A DNA stretch of 64,000 nucleotides from an uncultured Paraprevotella sp. Its GTDB lineage: Bacteria > Bacteroidota > Bacteroidia > Bacteroidales > Bacteroidaceae. Every line of letters begins with the position of its first letter. The stretch's first letter is position 1. This document shows positions 25,916 to 36,022 of the stretch, one piece after another. Below the pieces are notes generated by a model that was not told the DNA's origin, did not search any database, and saw nothing but the letters and a program-made list of their open reading frames with translations. The stretch is taken from contig URDY01000013.1 in NCBI GenBank assembly GCA_900546665.1, positions 10,189 to 74,188 of the forward strand, written 5' to 3'. Both the position numbers and the translations under genes were made by a program.

Positions 25916-26914
25916 ATGGAATTTGTTAATATAGGATATTTGTTTCTGTTGTTGCTGCTCATACCATATATTATATGGTACGTGCTCAAGAACAAAAGAA
26001 AGGAAGCTACTCTGGAGGTTTCCGATACGTCTGCATACCGTTATGCACCGCGTACATACAAGTATTATTTGATCCATGCACCTTTTTTGTTGCGTTTGCT
26101 CACTTTTGTGATGATTATATTGGTGTTGGCCCGGCCTCAGACTTCAAACAGTTGGAAGAATGCTCAGGTAGAAGGTATAGACATCATGCTGGCGGTGGAT
26201 GTTTCAACCAGTATGTTGGCTGAAGACCTTAAACCCAATCGTCTGGAGGCAGCCAAGAAAGTGGCATCCGCATTTATCGCAGGACGTCCGAATGACAATA
26301 TCGGATTGACGATTTTTGCAGGTGAAGCTTTTACCCAATGTCCGATGACGACCGACCATGCCGTATTGCTCAATCTGTTCCAAGGCATAAAGACAGATAT
26401 AGCCCAGCGTGGGATGATACAGGATGGAACGGCTGTAGGTATGGGTATTGCCAATGCCGTATCCCGCCTGAAAGACAGTAAGGCAAAGAGCAAGGTGATT
26501 ATCCTGTTGACTGACGGAACCAACAATATGGGAGACATCTCGCCGATGACAGCAGCTGAGATTGCCAAAAGTTTTGGAATACGTGTCTATACGATCGGTG
26601 TAGGAACCAATGGAATGGCCCCTTATCCCATGCCGGTGGCTGGAGGAGTGCAATATCTTAACGTACCGGTGGAAATTGATACCAAGACATTGGCCAGTAT
26701 AGCCGGAAAAACGGATGGTGAGTTTTATCGTGCCACAAACAACAAAAAGCTGGAAGAAGTTTATCAGTCCATTGATAAGCTGGAAAAGAGCAAGATGAAT
26801 GTCAAGCAGTACAGTAAGCGCTACGAGGCTTATTCTCCTTTTGCCTGGGTTGCTGTCATTTGCCTGCTTCTGGAAATTCTGTTGCGTATGACTGTATTGA
26901 AGAAAATACCTTAA
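25916..26914 (+). CDS. batA: Aerotolerance protein BatA (VWA domain)
   Basis: 332 residues from the ATG at 25916. Two N-terminal membrane helices, a VWA domain with the metal site DVSTS near residue 94 and TDGTNNMGD near 197, and a C-terminal membrane helix. Inner-membrane protein. Mutants of bat genes in Bacteroides fragilis are less tolerant of oxygen. Eleven bases before batB. Confidence 0.94.
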   Translation: MEFVNIGYLFLLLLLIPYIIWYVLKNKRKEATLEVSDTSAYRYAPRTYKYYLIHAPFLLRLLTFVMIILVLARPQTSNSWKNAQVEGIDIMLAVDVSTSMLAEDLKPNRLEAAKKVASAFIAGRPNDNIGLTIFAGEAFTQCPMTTDHAVLLNLFQGIKTDIAQRGMIQDGTAVGMGIANAVSRLKDSKAKSKVIILLTDGTNNMGDISPMTAAEIAKSFGIRVYTIGVGTNGMAPYPMPVAGGVQYLNVPVEIDTKTLASIAGKTDGEFYRATNNKKLEEVYQSIDKLEKSKMNVKQYSKRYEAYSPFAWVAVICLLLEILLRMTVLKKIP

Positions 26915-26926
26915 AATTAAAGACTT

Positions 26927-27949
26927 ATGTTTCGTTTTGGTGAACCGTTATATTTATATTTGCTTTTGTTGATTCCCTTGTTGGTTGCCGGACATTATCT
27001 GACCAACTATCTGAGGATAAAGCGCCTGAAACGTTATGGGGATATGGAATTGCTGAAGGCTCTCATGCCGGATGTGTCAAAATACAGGCCGGAAGTGAAG
27101 TTCTGGCTGATGGCTGGAGCGTTGGCTCTGCTTATTGTTACTCTGGCACGTCCGCAGTTCGGTACAAAGGTGGATACCCGCAAGCGGCAGGGAATAGAAG
27201 CTATAATCGCGATGGATATCTCCAATTCGATGTTGGCACAGGATGTGACACCCAGTCGTCTGGATAAGGCCAAAATGCTGGTCAGCAGCATTGTTGATCA
27301 GATGACAGATGACAAGATCGGTCTGATCGTTTATGCCGGTGAAGCTTATACGCAGTTGCCGATTACCAGTGATTACGTGTCTGCCAAAATGTTTTTGGAA
27401 ACCATTTCGCCGTCCCTGATAACGACGCAGGGAACAGATATCAAGCAAGCCATAGATCTGGCTATGAAGAGCTTTACACCTAATCAGGATGTCAGCAAGG
27501 CTATTTTTGTCATAACAGACGGTGAGGATAATGAAGGCGGTGCCGTAGAAATGGCGCGTGAGGCAGCCAAGCATGGTATCAAGGTTTATGTGTTGGGAAT
27601 CGGTTTGCCTGAAGGAGCGCCGATCCCGATGCCCGGAGCATCAGGCTATATGCTTGATCAGTCTGGAAATACGGTTATTTCCAAATTGAACGAACAGATG
27701 TGTCGCGAGATTGCAGAGGCAGGTCAGGGAGCTTATATATATGTAGACAACAGTTCTTCCGCCCAGACGGCTTTGTCCGGATATGTGGACAAACTGGCTA
27801 AAAAGGAAATGGAGAGTGTGATCTATTCTGAATACGACGAGCAGTTTCAGGCTGTTGCTCTGTTGGCACTCGTGCTGTTAGTTATGGAAATACTGATTAT
27901 GTCGCGTAAGAATCCTTTGTTCAAGGGTATTAAATTGTTCCGTAAATAA
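26927..27949 (+). CDS. batB: Aerotolerance protein BatB (VWA domain)
   Basis: 340 residues with the same layout as BatA: N-terminal membrane helices, a VWA domain with MIDAS motif DISNS at about residue 95 and TDGEDNEGG near 199, and a C-terminal helix. Paralogue of BatA with which it is thought to form a membrane complex. Confidence 0.94.
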   Translation: MFRFGEPLYLYLLLLIPLLVAGHYLTNYLRIKRLKRYGDMELLKALMPDVSKYRPEVKFWLMAGALALLIVTLARPQFGTKVDTRKRQGIEAIIAMDISNSMLAQDVTPSRLDKAKMLVSSIVDQMTDDKIGLIVYAGEAYTQLPITSDYVSAKMFLETISPSLITTQGTDIKQAIDLAMKSFTPNQDVSKAIFVITDGEDNEGGAVEMAREAAKHGIKVYVLGIGLPEGAPIPMPGASGYMLDQSGNTVISKLNEQMCREIAEAGQGAYIYVDNSSSAQTALSGYVDKLAKKEMESVIYSEYDEQFQAVALLALVLLVMEILIMSRKNPLFKGIKLFRK

Positions 27950-27959
27950 ATCTTTGTAT

Positions 27960-28694
27960 ATGTTTTATAAGAAATACCGATATCTGCTGTTATGTGTCTT
28001 ATGTATGTGTGCGGTTTCTGTCTGTGCACAGCAGAAGACATACCGCGATTATCTGAGAAGTGGTAATCGTCTGTATCGTGACAGTAATTACACCGCAGCT
28101 GATGTGGATTACCGTAAAGCCCTCGAAGCGAACAACCGTTCGGCTCAGGCACATTTTAATTTGGGAAACGCGCTTCTGCGTCAGCAAAAGCCCAAGGAGG
28201 CGATGGAATCCTATGAAAAGGCAGCCAAGTTGGAAACCAACAAGACCCGCTTGTCTAAGATTTATCATAATATGGGTGTCATTCTACAAAGCCAGAAACA
28301 GTTCGGTCCGGCTATAGAATGTTATAAGAATGCACTTCGCAGAAATCCGGCCGATGATGAAAGCCGTTATAATCTGGCCTTATGTCAGTATCAGCTGAAA
28401 AACAATCCTCAGCAGGATCAGAACAAGAATAACGATAAGGACAAGAAGGATGGCGGCAGTCAGAACAAGAACGAGGACAAGCAGAGTGACAAGAAAGACC
28501 AAAGCCAGAATAAAGACAAACAGGAAGAAAAGCAGAAGCAACAGCAACAACAGCAGCAAAACAACGACAAAATGTCGAAGGAAAACGCCGAACAGCTTTT
28601 AAGGGCAGCCATGCAGAATGAAAAGAATACGCAGGAACGTATCAAGAAAGCAATGGCTCAGCCACAGCGGAAGCGGTTGGAAAAACAGTGGTAA
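27960..28694 (+). CDS. batC: Aerotolerance protein BatC (TPR, Gln/Lys-rich)
   Basis: 244 residues from the ATG at 27960, with a signal peptide ending near SVCAQQ. Three TPR repeats (for example AHFNLGNALLRQQKPKEAME and GPAIECYKNALRRNPADDES) span residues 25-130. The rest is a highly charged Lys/Asp/Gln/Asn tract including a run of seven glutamines. Periplasmic partner of the VWA proteins by family. The poly-Gln tract is coded mainly by CAG/CAA triplets and could vary in length. Confidence 0.92.
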   Translation: MFYKKYRYLLLCVLCMCAVSVCAQQKTYRDYLRSGNRLYRDSNYTAADVDYRKALEANNRSAQAHFNLGNALLRQQKPKEAMESYEKAAKLETNKTRLSKIYHNMGVILQSQKQFGPAIECYKNALRRNPADDESRYNLALCQYQLKNNPQQDQNKNNDKDKKDGGSQNKNEDKQSDKKDQSQNKDKQEEKQKQQQQQQQNNDKMSKENAEQLLRAAMQNEKNTQERIKKAMAQPQRKRLEKQW

Positions 28695-28715
28695 TTATCA
28701 AATCAACTGAACAAG

Positions 28716-30551
28716 ATGATAACGAAGAAATATCTTTTATTAATCGGATGGTTAATGTTTAGCCTGGCTGCGTGGGCAGATGTCCAGGTCACTGCTTCAG
28801 CACCGGATGTAGTTGTAGTGGGGGATCAGTTCAGGCTTTCCTATAAAGTCAATACGCAGGATATTGATGACTTTTCAGCTCCTGCAGTTTCGGGATTTGA
28901 TATCCTGATGGGGCCGAGCCGTTCCATGCAAAGCAGCTTTCAGATGATCAACGGACGGACTACACAGAGCAGTTCCGTAACCTTTACTTACATACTGAAT
29001 GCCACAAAGGCCGGAACCTACACCATTGGTCCGGCTTCAGTGACAGTGAACGGTAAAAAGCATCAATCCAATTCCTTGCGTATACAGGTGTTGCCGCCAG
29101 ATAAGACAAGGAGTAACTCTTCTTCAAACAGCGGCAGCAATTCGGGTGGTGGACGGATGCATACGCAGGATGCAGGTTCCCAGATTACGGGAAAGGATCT
29201 CTTTATAGCCGTTACAGCCAGCAAGAAGCGGGTTTACGAGCAGGAAGCCATTCTGTTGACGTACAAGGTATATTCGTTGGTTAGTCTTTCCCAGTTGATG
29301 GGTGATATGCCCGATCTTGATGGTTTCCATACACAGGAAATTCCTCTTCCACAGCAGAAAAGTCTGAAAATGGAGCATTATAACGGACGTAACTATGGAA
29401 CGGTTCTTTGGAGACAATATGTGCTGTTCCCGCAGCGAAGCGGAAAACTGACCATTCCTTCCATCAAATTCCAGGCTGTAGTGGTTCAGCAGAACCGGAA
29501 TATCGATCCCTTTGATGCGTTCTTTGGTGGAGGCAGTGCCATGACGGAAGTTCAAAAGACCATTGTAGCTCCGGCATTGACCATTCAGGTAGATCCTTTG
29601 CCAGAGCCTCGGCCGGCCAATTTTTCGGGAGCGGTAGGACAGTTCACACTCAAAAGTTCACTCACTCCAAAGGAGATCAAGACAAACGATGCCCTGACCT
29701 TACGGTTGACCGTATCCGGTACGGGCAATATGAAACTGATGAAAGCACCGGTTGTCAATTTCCCCAAGGATTTTGAAAGTTATGACGCCAAGACAACTGA
29801 CAATACGAAGATAGGCCGTGAAGGAGCAACTGGTGAGATGATATTCGATTATCTGGCTGTTCCTCGTCATTCGGGCAAATATACAGTCCCGTCTGTTGAG
29901 TTTTGCTACTTTGATCCGGCAGCCAAGCAGTATAAGACCCTGAAGTCAGACAGTTATGATCTGGAAGTGGCTAAAGGCAAGGGAGGCGAAGGTAATGCCA
30001 GCTACAACAAGCGTGAAGATGTAGAACTGTTGGCTTCCGATATCCGTTATATCCATCAGGGAGACGTTTCTTTGCGTCAGCCTGGCGATACCTTGTTCGG
30101 TACCTTGAAGTATGCACTTTGTTATCTGATCCCGTTACTGGTATTTGTAGTACTGATCGTTATTTTCCGTAAAAAGGCTACAGACAGCAGTAATGTAGTT
30201 ATGATGAAACATAAGAAAGCCAACAAGGTGGCAGCCCGCCGCATGAAGCAGGCTCAGGCTCTGCTACGTGCCAACAAACCTTCAGAATTCTATGAGGAAG
30301 TATTGAAGGCCATGTGGGGTTATGTGGGTGACAAGCTGAATATTCCAGTAGCGGAACTCAATAAGGAGAACGTGAATGAAAAATTGCTTCAGCACGGCGT
30401 TTCACAGGAAACGGCGGATGCATTCCTTTCTGTGTTGAATGATTGTGAGTTTGCGCGTTATGCTCCAGGTGATCCGGCGCAGACCATGGATAAGATTTAC
30501 ATGGCTTCAGTGAAGGTCATGAGTGAAATGGAGAATATGATCAAACGATAA
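28716..30551 (+). CDS. batD: Aerotolerance protein BatD
   Basis: 611 residues. Signal peptide, then several immunoglobulin-like domains (QVTASAPDVVVVGDQFRLSY at the start of the first), a Ser/Gly/Asn-rich linker near residues 130-145, and a membrane helix at about 466-486 followed by a cytoplasmic helical domain. Length and domain order are usual for BatD. Confidence 0.94.
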   Translation: MITKKYLLLIGWLMFSLAAWADVQVTASAPDVVVVGDQFRLSYKVNTQDIDDFSAPAVSGFDILMGPSRSMQSSFQMINGRTTQSSSVTFTYILNATKAGTYTIGPASVTVNGKKHQSNSLRIQVLPPDKTRSNSSSNSGSNSGGGRMHTQDAGSQITGKDLFIAVTASKKRVYEQEAILLTYKVYSLVSLSQLMGDMPDLDGFHTQEIPLPQQKSLKMEHYNGRNYGTVLWRQYVLFPQRSGKLTIPSIKFQAVVVQQNRNIDPFDAFFGGGSAMTEVQKTIVAPALTIQVDPLPEPRPANFSGAVGQFTLKSSLTPKEIKTNDALTLRLTVSGTGNMKLMKAPVVNFPKDFESYDAKTTDNTKIGREGATGEMIFDYLAVPRHSGKYTVPSVEFCYFDPAAKQYKTLKSDSYDLEVAKGKGGEGNASYNKREDVELLASDIRYIHQGDVSLRQPGDTLFGTLKYALCYLIPLLVFVVLIVIFRKKATDSSNVVMMKHKKANKVAARRMKQAQALLRANKPSEFYEEVLKAMWGYVGDKLNIPVAELNKENVNEKLLQHGVSQETADAFLSVLNDCEFARYAPGDPAQTMDKIYMASVKVMSEMENMIKR

Positions 30552-30558
30552 ACCGCAA

Positions 30559-31314
30559 ATGAATATGACAATGAAAAAATATATCATATTGATGGTCTTG
30601 TGCTTGTTATGGTTTCCTGTTCATGCACAAACGAAGGCTGAGGCCGATTCTGCTTATGCGTCTGAACAGTATGACAAGGCAATAGACATTTATACGAAAC
30701 TGTTGAAAAACGGTGAGCATGCTGCCATCTATTACAATTTGGGTAACTGTTATTACCGTACAGGTCAGATGGCAGATGCCATTCTGAATTATGAGCGTGC
30801 CCTGTTGCTGCAGCCGGGTAACGGCGATATCCGTTTTAATCTGGATCTGGCACGTTCGAAGACTGTCGACAAAATCGTACCGGAAAGTGAAATGTTTTTT
30901 GTGACATGGATGAAGTCTCTGGTCAATCTGTCCAGTGCAGACGGATGGGCACGTACGGGAATTGTGGCATTTATCCTGACGGGACTCCTGGTCATGCTTT
31001 ATTTGTTTGCTCAAAAGATAGCCTATAAGAAACTCGGTTTCTTTGGTGCATTGGCCATGCTGGTTGTTCTCGTGCTGGTTAATGTGTTTGCGGCATATCA
31101 GTCGCGGCGAATCAAGGATCGTACCGGAGCCGTTATTATGGCCACTTCGGTAGAGGTGAAGAGTACACCCAATGAGTCCGGAACAGTCCTTTTCGTATTG
31201 CATGAGGGAACGCATGTAGAGATAGTAGACCAGTCAATGAAGGACTGGAAGGAAATCAGACTTTCTGACGGTAAGGTCGGATGGTTGCCGTCTAATTCAA
31301 TGGAAGTGATTTGA
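30559..31314 (+). CDS. batE: Aerotolerance protein BatE (TPR plus SH3-like domain)
   Basis: 251 residues. Signal peptide (to about residue 22), TPR repeats (KAIDIYTKLLKNGEHAAIYY and ADAILNYERALLLQPGNGD), two membrane helices at about 132-152 and 158-177, and a C-terminal bacterial SH3-like domain (EVKSTPNESGTVLFVLHEGT). Seven bases after batD. Confidence 0.92.
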   Translation: MNMTMKKYIILMVLCLLWFPVHAQTKAEADSAYASEQYDKAIDIYTKLLKNGEHAAIYYNLGNCYYRTGQMADAILNYERALLLQPGNGDIRFNLDLARSKTVDKIVPESEMFFVTWMKSLVNLSSADGWARTGIVAFILTGLLVMLYLFAQKIAYKKLGFFGALAMLVVLVLVNVFAAYQSRRIKDRTGAVIMATSVEVKSTPNESGTVLFVLHEGTHVEIVDQSMKDWKEIRLSDGKVGWLPSNSMEVI

Positions 31315-31315
31315 T

Positions 31316-32005
31316 ATGAGCCTCGACGAACTGATACAATTTGACCAGCAGCTCTTGTTGAGTCTTAACGGAAGCGACTCTCTCTTCTGGGATCAGCTGA
31401 TGACCGGAATTACCAGTACGGTGGCCTGGATTCCTGTGGCTGTAGTGCTTTTCTATGTTTTTATAAAAAACAATTCCATGCGTGAGGTGGGATTGATAAT
31501 CCTGATGCTGGCGTTGGTCATTTTGTTGGCCGATCAGTTTTCATCGTCCTTTTGTAAACCGTATTTTGCCCGTTTCCGGCCAGCGCAGGATCCACAGATA
31601 ATGTATATGGTGGATGTGGTCAACGGTTATCGTGGGGGCCGTTACGGCTTTATATCCAGTCATGCTGCCAATACCTTTGCAGTCTGCATGTTTCTTTCCC
31701 TGCTTGTTCGTCATCTTTATATGACCTGTTCTTTGGTCCTGTGGGCCGTGTTATGTTCTTATTCCCGTATTTATCTGGGTGTACATTATCCGGGAGATAT
31801 TCTGTTCGGAGCCTTATGGGGCATATTGGTCGGAGTGGGATTCTATTATCTGTATGCATTTCTGCAGCGCAGGTTCTTTCAGCGAAAGGAAGTCGTTTCA
31901 ACACAATACACCTCTTCGGGTTATGCCGTAGCCGATCTGGATGTTTTCCAGACAGTATTGTATTTCACTTATCTGGTGCTCGCCATACGGGCCGTTGTCA
32001 TTTAG
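31316..32005 (+). CDS. PAP2-family phosphatase (membrane)
   Basis: 229 residues, five to six membrane helices. The three PAP2 motifs are visible: KPYFARFRP (about 81-89), the central SSHAANTFA (about 112-120, catalytic His) and YSRIYLGVHYPGDI (about 144-157, second catalytic His). Likely dephosphorylates undecaprenyl pyrophosphate or phosphatidyl-glycerophosphate. It begins one base after batE and is probably part of the same transcript. Confidence 0.92.
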   Translation: MSLDELIQFDQQLLLSLNGSDSLFWDQLMTGITSTVAWIPVAVVLFYVFIKNNSMREVGLIILMLALVILLADQFSSSFCKPYFARFRPAQDPQIMYMVDVVNGYRGGRYGFISSHAANTFAVCMFLSLLVRHLYMTCSLVLWAVLCSYSRIYLGVHYPGDILFGALWGILVGVGFYYLYAFLQRRFFQRKEVVSTQYTSSGYAVADLDVFQTVLYFTYLVLAIRAVVI

Positions 32006-32132
32006 ATAATGCCGATGGACTGACCTCATGCGGTGAAAAGATGCAGAACAGTGTCAGACTTAGTGCACGTTGCAAATAAGTGTAAAACTGTATAATAAAG
32101 ACAATTTTTTTTTCTATTACCGAAAAAAATAG

Positions 32133-32140
32133 TATTTTTG
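32133..32140 (+). promoter_or_regulatory. Promoter -7 element of ileS
   Basis: TATTTTTG, 41 bases before the start codon, in an A/T-rich stretch; no clear TTTG upstream. Confidence 0.55.
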
Positions 32141-32181
32141 CGACAATTTTATTAGCTAGGTAAAGAGTAACATATTGATTT

Positions 32182-35100
32182 ATGGCAAAGAAATTCGCAG
32201 AACGTTCAAAATTGAACCTATCGGACATAAATAAGGAAGTCTTGAAGCAGTGGGATGATGCCGATCTTTTCCACAGAAGTATGACGGAACGTGAAGGTTG
32301 TCCTTCATTTATATTTTTTGAGGGTCCTCCTTCTGCCAATGGTCATCCGGGCATTCATCATGTGCTGGCACGTTCCATCAAGGATACGTTTTGTCGTTTC
32401 AAGACCATGAAGGGTTTTCTCGTAAGACGTAAAGCCGGTTGGGATACTCACGGCCTTCCTGTGGAATTGGGCGTAGAGAAGGAACTGGGAATTACCAAAG
32501 AAGATATCGGAAAGACCATTTCCATAGAGGAATATAACCGCAAGTGCCGTACCAATGTCATGATGTATACGGAAGAGTGGACTGAGTTGAGCCACCGTAT
32601 GGGATATTGGGTCGATATGGAACATCCGTATATTACTTATGATAATAAATATATCGAAACCTTGTGGTGGCTGTTGAAGCAGCTTTATCAGAAAGGTTTG
32701 CTTTATAAAGGTTATACCATCCAGCCTTATTCACCGGCTGCGGGAACCGGATTAAGTTCACACGAACTTAACCAGCCGGGATGTTACCGTGATGTGAAGG
32801 ATACCACGGTAACGGCACAGTTTGCCATACTTGATCCCAAACCGGAAATGACAGGGTGGGGTGAACCTTATTTCCTGGCATGGACAACCACACCGTGGAC
32901 CTTGCCTTCAAATACGGCTCTTTGTGTCGGTCCGAAGATCACTTATGTCTGCATCCGGACCTATAACATGTATACGTCACAGCCTGTTACTGTCGTAATG
33001 GCCAAGGAACGTGTAAGTGCCTATTTCAATGCCAAGGGTGAAAATATGCCGTTGGAGGACTATAAGCCGGGTGACAAAATCGTTCCATATCAGATTGTTG
33101 GTGAATACGCAGGTACTGATCTGGTCGGTATGCACTATGCGCAACTTATGCCGTGGGTAAATCCTGGTGAAGGTGCTTTCAGGGTTATTCCAGGAGATTA
33201 TGTGACGACAGAGGACGGTACAGGTATCGTACATATCGCGCCGACTTTTGGTGCGGATGATGCTCAGGTGGCCAAAGCTGCCGGCATACCGCCATTGCAT
33301 CTGATTAACAAGAAAGGTGAACTCCGTCCGATGGTTGATCTGACAGGAAAGTTCTATAAGCTTGAGGAGTTGGATGAGCAGTTCGTGGCAGAGAAAGTCA
33401 ATGTGGATCTGTATCGCCAGTGGGAAGGCAAGTTTGTGAAGAATGCTTATGATCCTGCCAAGACTGACAAAGACGAAACACTTGATGTGGAGATCTGCAT
33501 GATGATGAAGCAGGCCAACCAGGCATTCAAGATTGAGAAGCATGTGCACAATTATCCTCATTGCTGGAGAACAGACAAGCCCGTGCTCTATTATCCTTTG
33601 GACAGTTGGTTTATCAAGAGTACAGCTGCAAAGGACCGCATGATCGAACTCAACAAGACCATCAACTGGAAACCGGCTTCTACTGGAACCGGCCGTTTCG
33701 GAAAATGGTTGGAGAATCTTAATGACTGGAACCTGAGCCGAAGCAGATATTGGGGAACTCCATTGCCTATCTGGCGTTCGGAAGACGGTGAAGAAATCTG
33801 CATCGGTTCTGTAGAGGAACTTTACAATGAAATAGAAAAGGCTGTTGCTGCCGGTGTGATGACACACAATCCTTTGAAGGATAAAGGCTTCGTTCCCGGT
33901 AACTATGATCAGGCCAATTATGATAAGATCGATCTTCATCGTCCGTTCGTTGATGATGTGCTTTTGGTTAGTCCGAGCGGCAAACCGATGAAGCGTGAGA
34001 CAGACCTTATCGACGTATGGTTCGATTCTGGTGCCATGCCTTATGCACAGATCCATTATCCGTTCGAACATAAGGAAGAACTGGATAGCCGTCAGGTTTA
34101 TCCTGCCGACTTTATCGCAGAAGGAGTTGACCAGACCCGTGGCTGGTTCTTTACGCTGCATGCACTGGCTACCATGATCTTCGACAGTGTGGCTTATAAG
34201 GCCGTAATTTCAAACGGACTGGTTCTGGACAAGAACGGAAACAAGATGTCCAAGAGACTGGGTAATGCCGTCGATCCGTTTGATTCCATAGAGAAGTATG
34301 GTTCAGATGCCGTACGCTGGTATATGATTACCAACTCTTCTCCTTGGGATAATTTGAAGTTCGATGAAGCCGGCGTACAGGATGTGACCCGTATTTTCTT
34401 TGGAAAATTATTCCAGACCTATTCTTTCCTGACCATGTATGCCAACGTGGACAACTGGAATTATGCAGAGGAAGATGTGCCGATGTCAGAGCGTCCTGAA
34501 ATTGACCGTTGGATCCTTTCAGAATTGAATTCACTGGTTCGCAAGGTAGAAGCCTGCTATTCGGATTATGAACCGACCAAGGCCGGTCGTCTGATTCAGG
34601 ATTTCGTGGTGGATAATGTCAGCAACTGGTTCGTCCGCTTGAGCCGTAAACGTTTCTGGGGAAGCGCCATGAGTACAGACAAACTTTCTGCTTACCAGAC
34701 CTTGTATACTTGTCTTATGACGGTATCAAAACTGATGGCTCCTATCGCACCTTATTATGCTGACCGTCTGTATACCGATTTGAATCAGGCTACAGGTAAG
34801 GAAAAGGCCGACAGTGTTCATCTGGCTTCTTTCCCGGTATGTGATGAAACGATGATCGACAGTGCATTGGAGTATCGTATGGAAATGGCACAGCGTATCA
34901 CGTCAATGGTATTGTCTCTGCGTAAGAAAGAGCAGATCATAGTACGTCAGCCGCTTCAGCGCATCTCTTTGCCGATCAGCGACCCCGAGCAGCAGAGAAG
35001 TATTGATGCCGTGCGTCAGCTTATTCTGGACGAGGTGAATGTCAAGGAACTGGAGTTTGTTGAGGGTCAGGGTATCTCAGTCAAGAAAGTGAAGTGTAAT

Positions 35101-35604
35101 TTCCGTACGATGGGTAAGAAGTTCGGTGCGTTGATGAAGTCAGTGGCTGCAACCGTGGCAGAAATGTCCCAGCAGCAGATCGCCGAACTGGAGAAAACAG
35201 GTGTATGTCCTGTTACCCTTCCTTCAGGTGAAACCGTTCAGATTGAAGTTGCCGACGTTGATATCATCAGCGAAGATATGCCGGGTTGGACTGTGGCCAA
35301 CGACGGTAACCTGACAGTAGCACTTGATATCCAGATTACGGACGAGTTGCGTACGGAAGGTGTGGCACGCGAGTTGGTTAAGCGAATCCAGAATATCCGT
35401 AAGGAAAGCGGATTTGAAATCACAGACCGCATAGCTGTCACTCTCGAACATAATGAACAGACAGACAAAGCTGTAGATCAGTTTAAAGACTATATCTGTG
35501 GACAGGTTCTGGCCAATTCACTGACAGTCGTGGATAAACTGGACAATGCAGTGGAGTTGGATTTGGATGATTATAAGGTTAACATCCTGATCGTGAAGAA
35601 TTAA
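32182..35604 (+). CDS. ileS: Isoleucyl-tRNA synthetase (long, eukaryote-like type)
   Basis: 1140 residues, much longer than the roughly 930-residue bacterial type 1 enzyme. The HIGH-region motif is GPPSANGHPGIHHVL near residue 50; the KMSKR loop (NGNKMSKRLGN) is near residues 686-696. Editing domain in between, and a long C-terminal domain with no zinc ribbon seen. This layout fits type 2 IleRS, which in other organisms tolerates mupirocin better; here that is only an inference. Followed by the DksA-like gene after 28 bases. Confidence 0.96.
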   Translation: MAKKFAERSKLNLSDINKEVLKQWDDADLFHRSMTEREGCPSFIFFEGPPSANGHPGIHHVLARSIKDTFCRFKTMKGFLVRRKAGWDTHGLPVELGVEKELGITKEDIGKTISIEEYNRKCRTNVMMYTEEWTELSHRMGYWVDMEHPYITYDNKYIETLWWLLKQLYQKGLLYKGYTIQPYSPAAGTGLSSHELNQPGCYRDVKDTTVTAQFAILDPKPEMTGWGEPYFLAWTTTPWTLPSNTALCVGPKITYVCIRTYNMYTSQPVTVVMAKERVSAYFNAKGENMPLEDYKPGDKIVPYQIVGEYAGTDLVGMHYAQLMPWVNPGEGAFRVIPGDYVTTEDGTGIVHIAPTFGADDAQVAKAAGIPPLHLINKKGELRPMVDLTGKFYKLEELDEQFVAEKVNVDLYRQWEGKFVKNAYDPAKTDKDETLDVEICMMMKQANQAFKIEKHVHNYPHCWRTDKPVLYYPLDSWFIKSTAAKDRMIELNKTINWKPASTGTGRFGKWLENLNDWNLSRSRYWGTPLPIWRSEDGEEICIGSVEELYNEIEKAVAAGVMTHNPLKDKGFVPGNYDQANYDKIDLHRPFVDDVLLVSPSGKPMKRETDLIDVWFDSGAMPYAQIHYPFEHKEELDSRQVYPADFIAEGVDQTRGWFFTLHALATMIFDSVAYKAVISNGLVLDKNGNKMSKRLGNAVDPFDSIEKYGSDAVRWYMITNSSPWDNLKFDEAGVQDVTRIFFGKLFQTYSFLTMYANVDNWNYAEEDVPMSERPEIDRWILSELNSLVRKVEACYSDYEPTKAGRLIQDFVVDNVSNWFVRLSRKRFWGSAMSTDKLSAYQTLYTCLMTVSKLMAPIAPYYADRLYTDLNQATGKEKADSVHLASFPVCDETMIDSALEYRMEMAQRITSMVLSLRKKEQIIVRQPLQRISLPISDPEQQRSIDAVRQLILDEVNVKELEFVEGQGISVKKVKCNFRTMGKKFGALMKSVAATVAEMSQQQIAELEKTGVCPVTLPSGETVQIEVADVDIISEDMPGWTVANDGNLTVALDIQITDELRTEGVARELVKRIQNIRKESGFEITDRIAVTLEHNEQTDKAVDQFKDYICGQVLANSLTVVDKLDNAVELDLDDYKVNILIVKN

Positions 35605-35632
35605 ACTTGTTAAATCCTTAAATTATTAAGCT

Positions 35633-36010
35633 ATGGCAGAAAAAACATTTTACAATGATGAGGAATTGGCGGAATTCAAGACGCTGATTCTGGAGAAGTT
35701 GGAAGTGGCAAAACGGGATTATGAGTCAATGCTGAATTCATTGATGAATCGCGACAATAACGGAGTGGATGATACCTCTCCCACATACAAGGCTTTGGAA
35801 GAAGGTGCTAACACCCAGTCCAAGGAGGAGTTGGCCATCCTGGCTGCCCGCCAGCAGAAATTCATCAAAGGACTCGAAGCTGCTTTGGTGCGTATCGAGA
35901 ACAAGACCTACGGAATTTGCCGTGAAACGGGTAAACTGATTCCTAAGGAAAGGTTGCGTCTGGTGCCGCATGCTACGCTTAGCATCGAGGCCAAGAATAT
36001 GAAAAAGTAA
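35633..36010 (+). CDS. TraR/DksA-family protein
   Basis: 125 residues. A coiled-coil N-terminal half (EFKTLILEKLEVAKRDYESM) and a C-terminal DksA-like knuckle YGICRETGKLIPKERLRLVPHA. Only one of the four zinc-binding cysteines is present (Cys near residue 101), which is common in Bacteroidales members. Binds the secondary channel of RNA polymerase in the better-known relatives. It lies between ileS and lspA, as in other Bacteroidales. Confidence 0.9.
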   Translation: MAEKTFYNDEELAEFKTLILEKLEVAKRDYESMLNSLMNRDNNGVDDTSPTYKALEEGANTQSKEELAILAARQQKFIKGLEAALVRIENKTYGICRETGKLIPKERLRLVPHATLSIEAKNMKK

Positions 36011-36022
36011 ATAATAAGAAGC

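Noticed and set aside
32977-34161. 394-codon open frame antisense to ileS
   Set aside because: It lies wholly within a highly conserved synthetase gene, has no family resemblance, and no promoter or ribosome binding site of its own.
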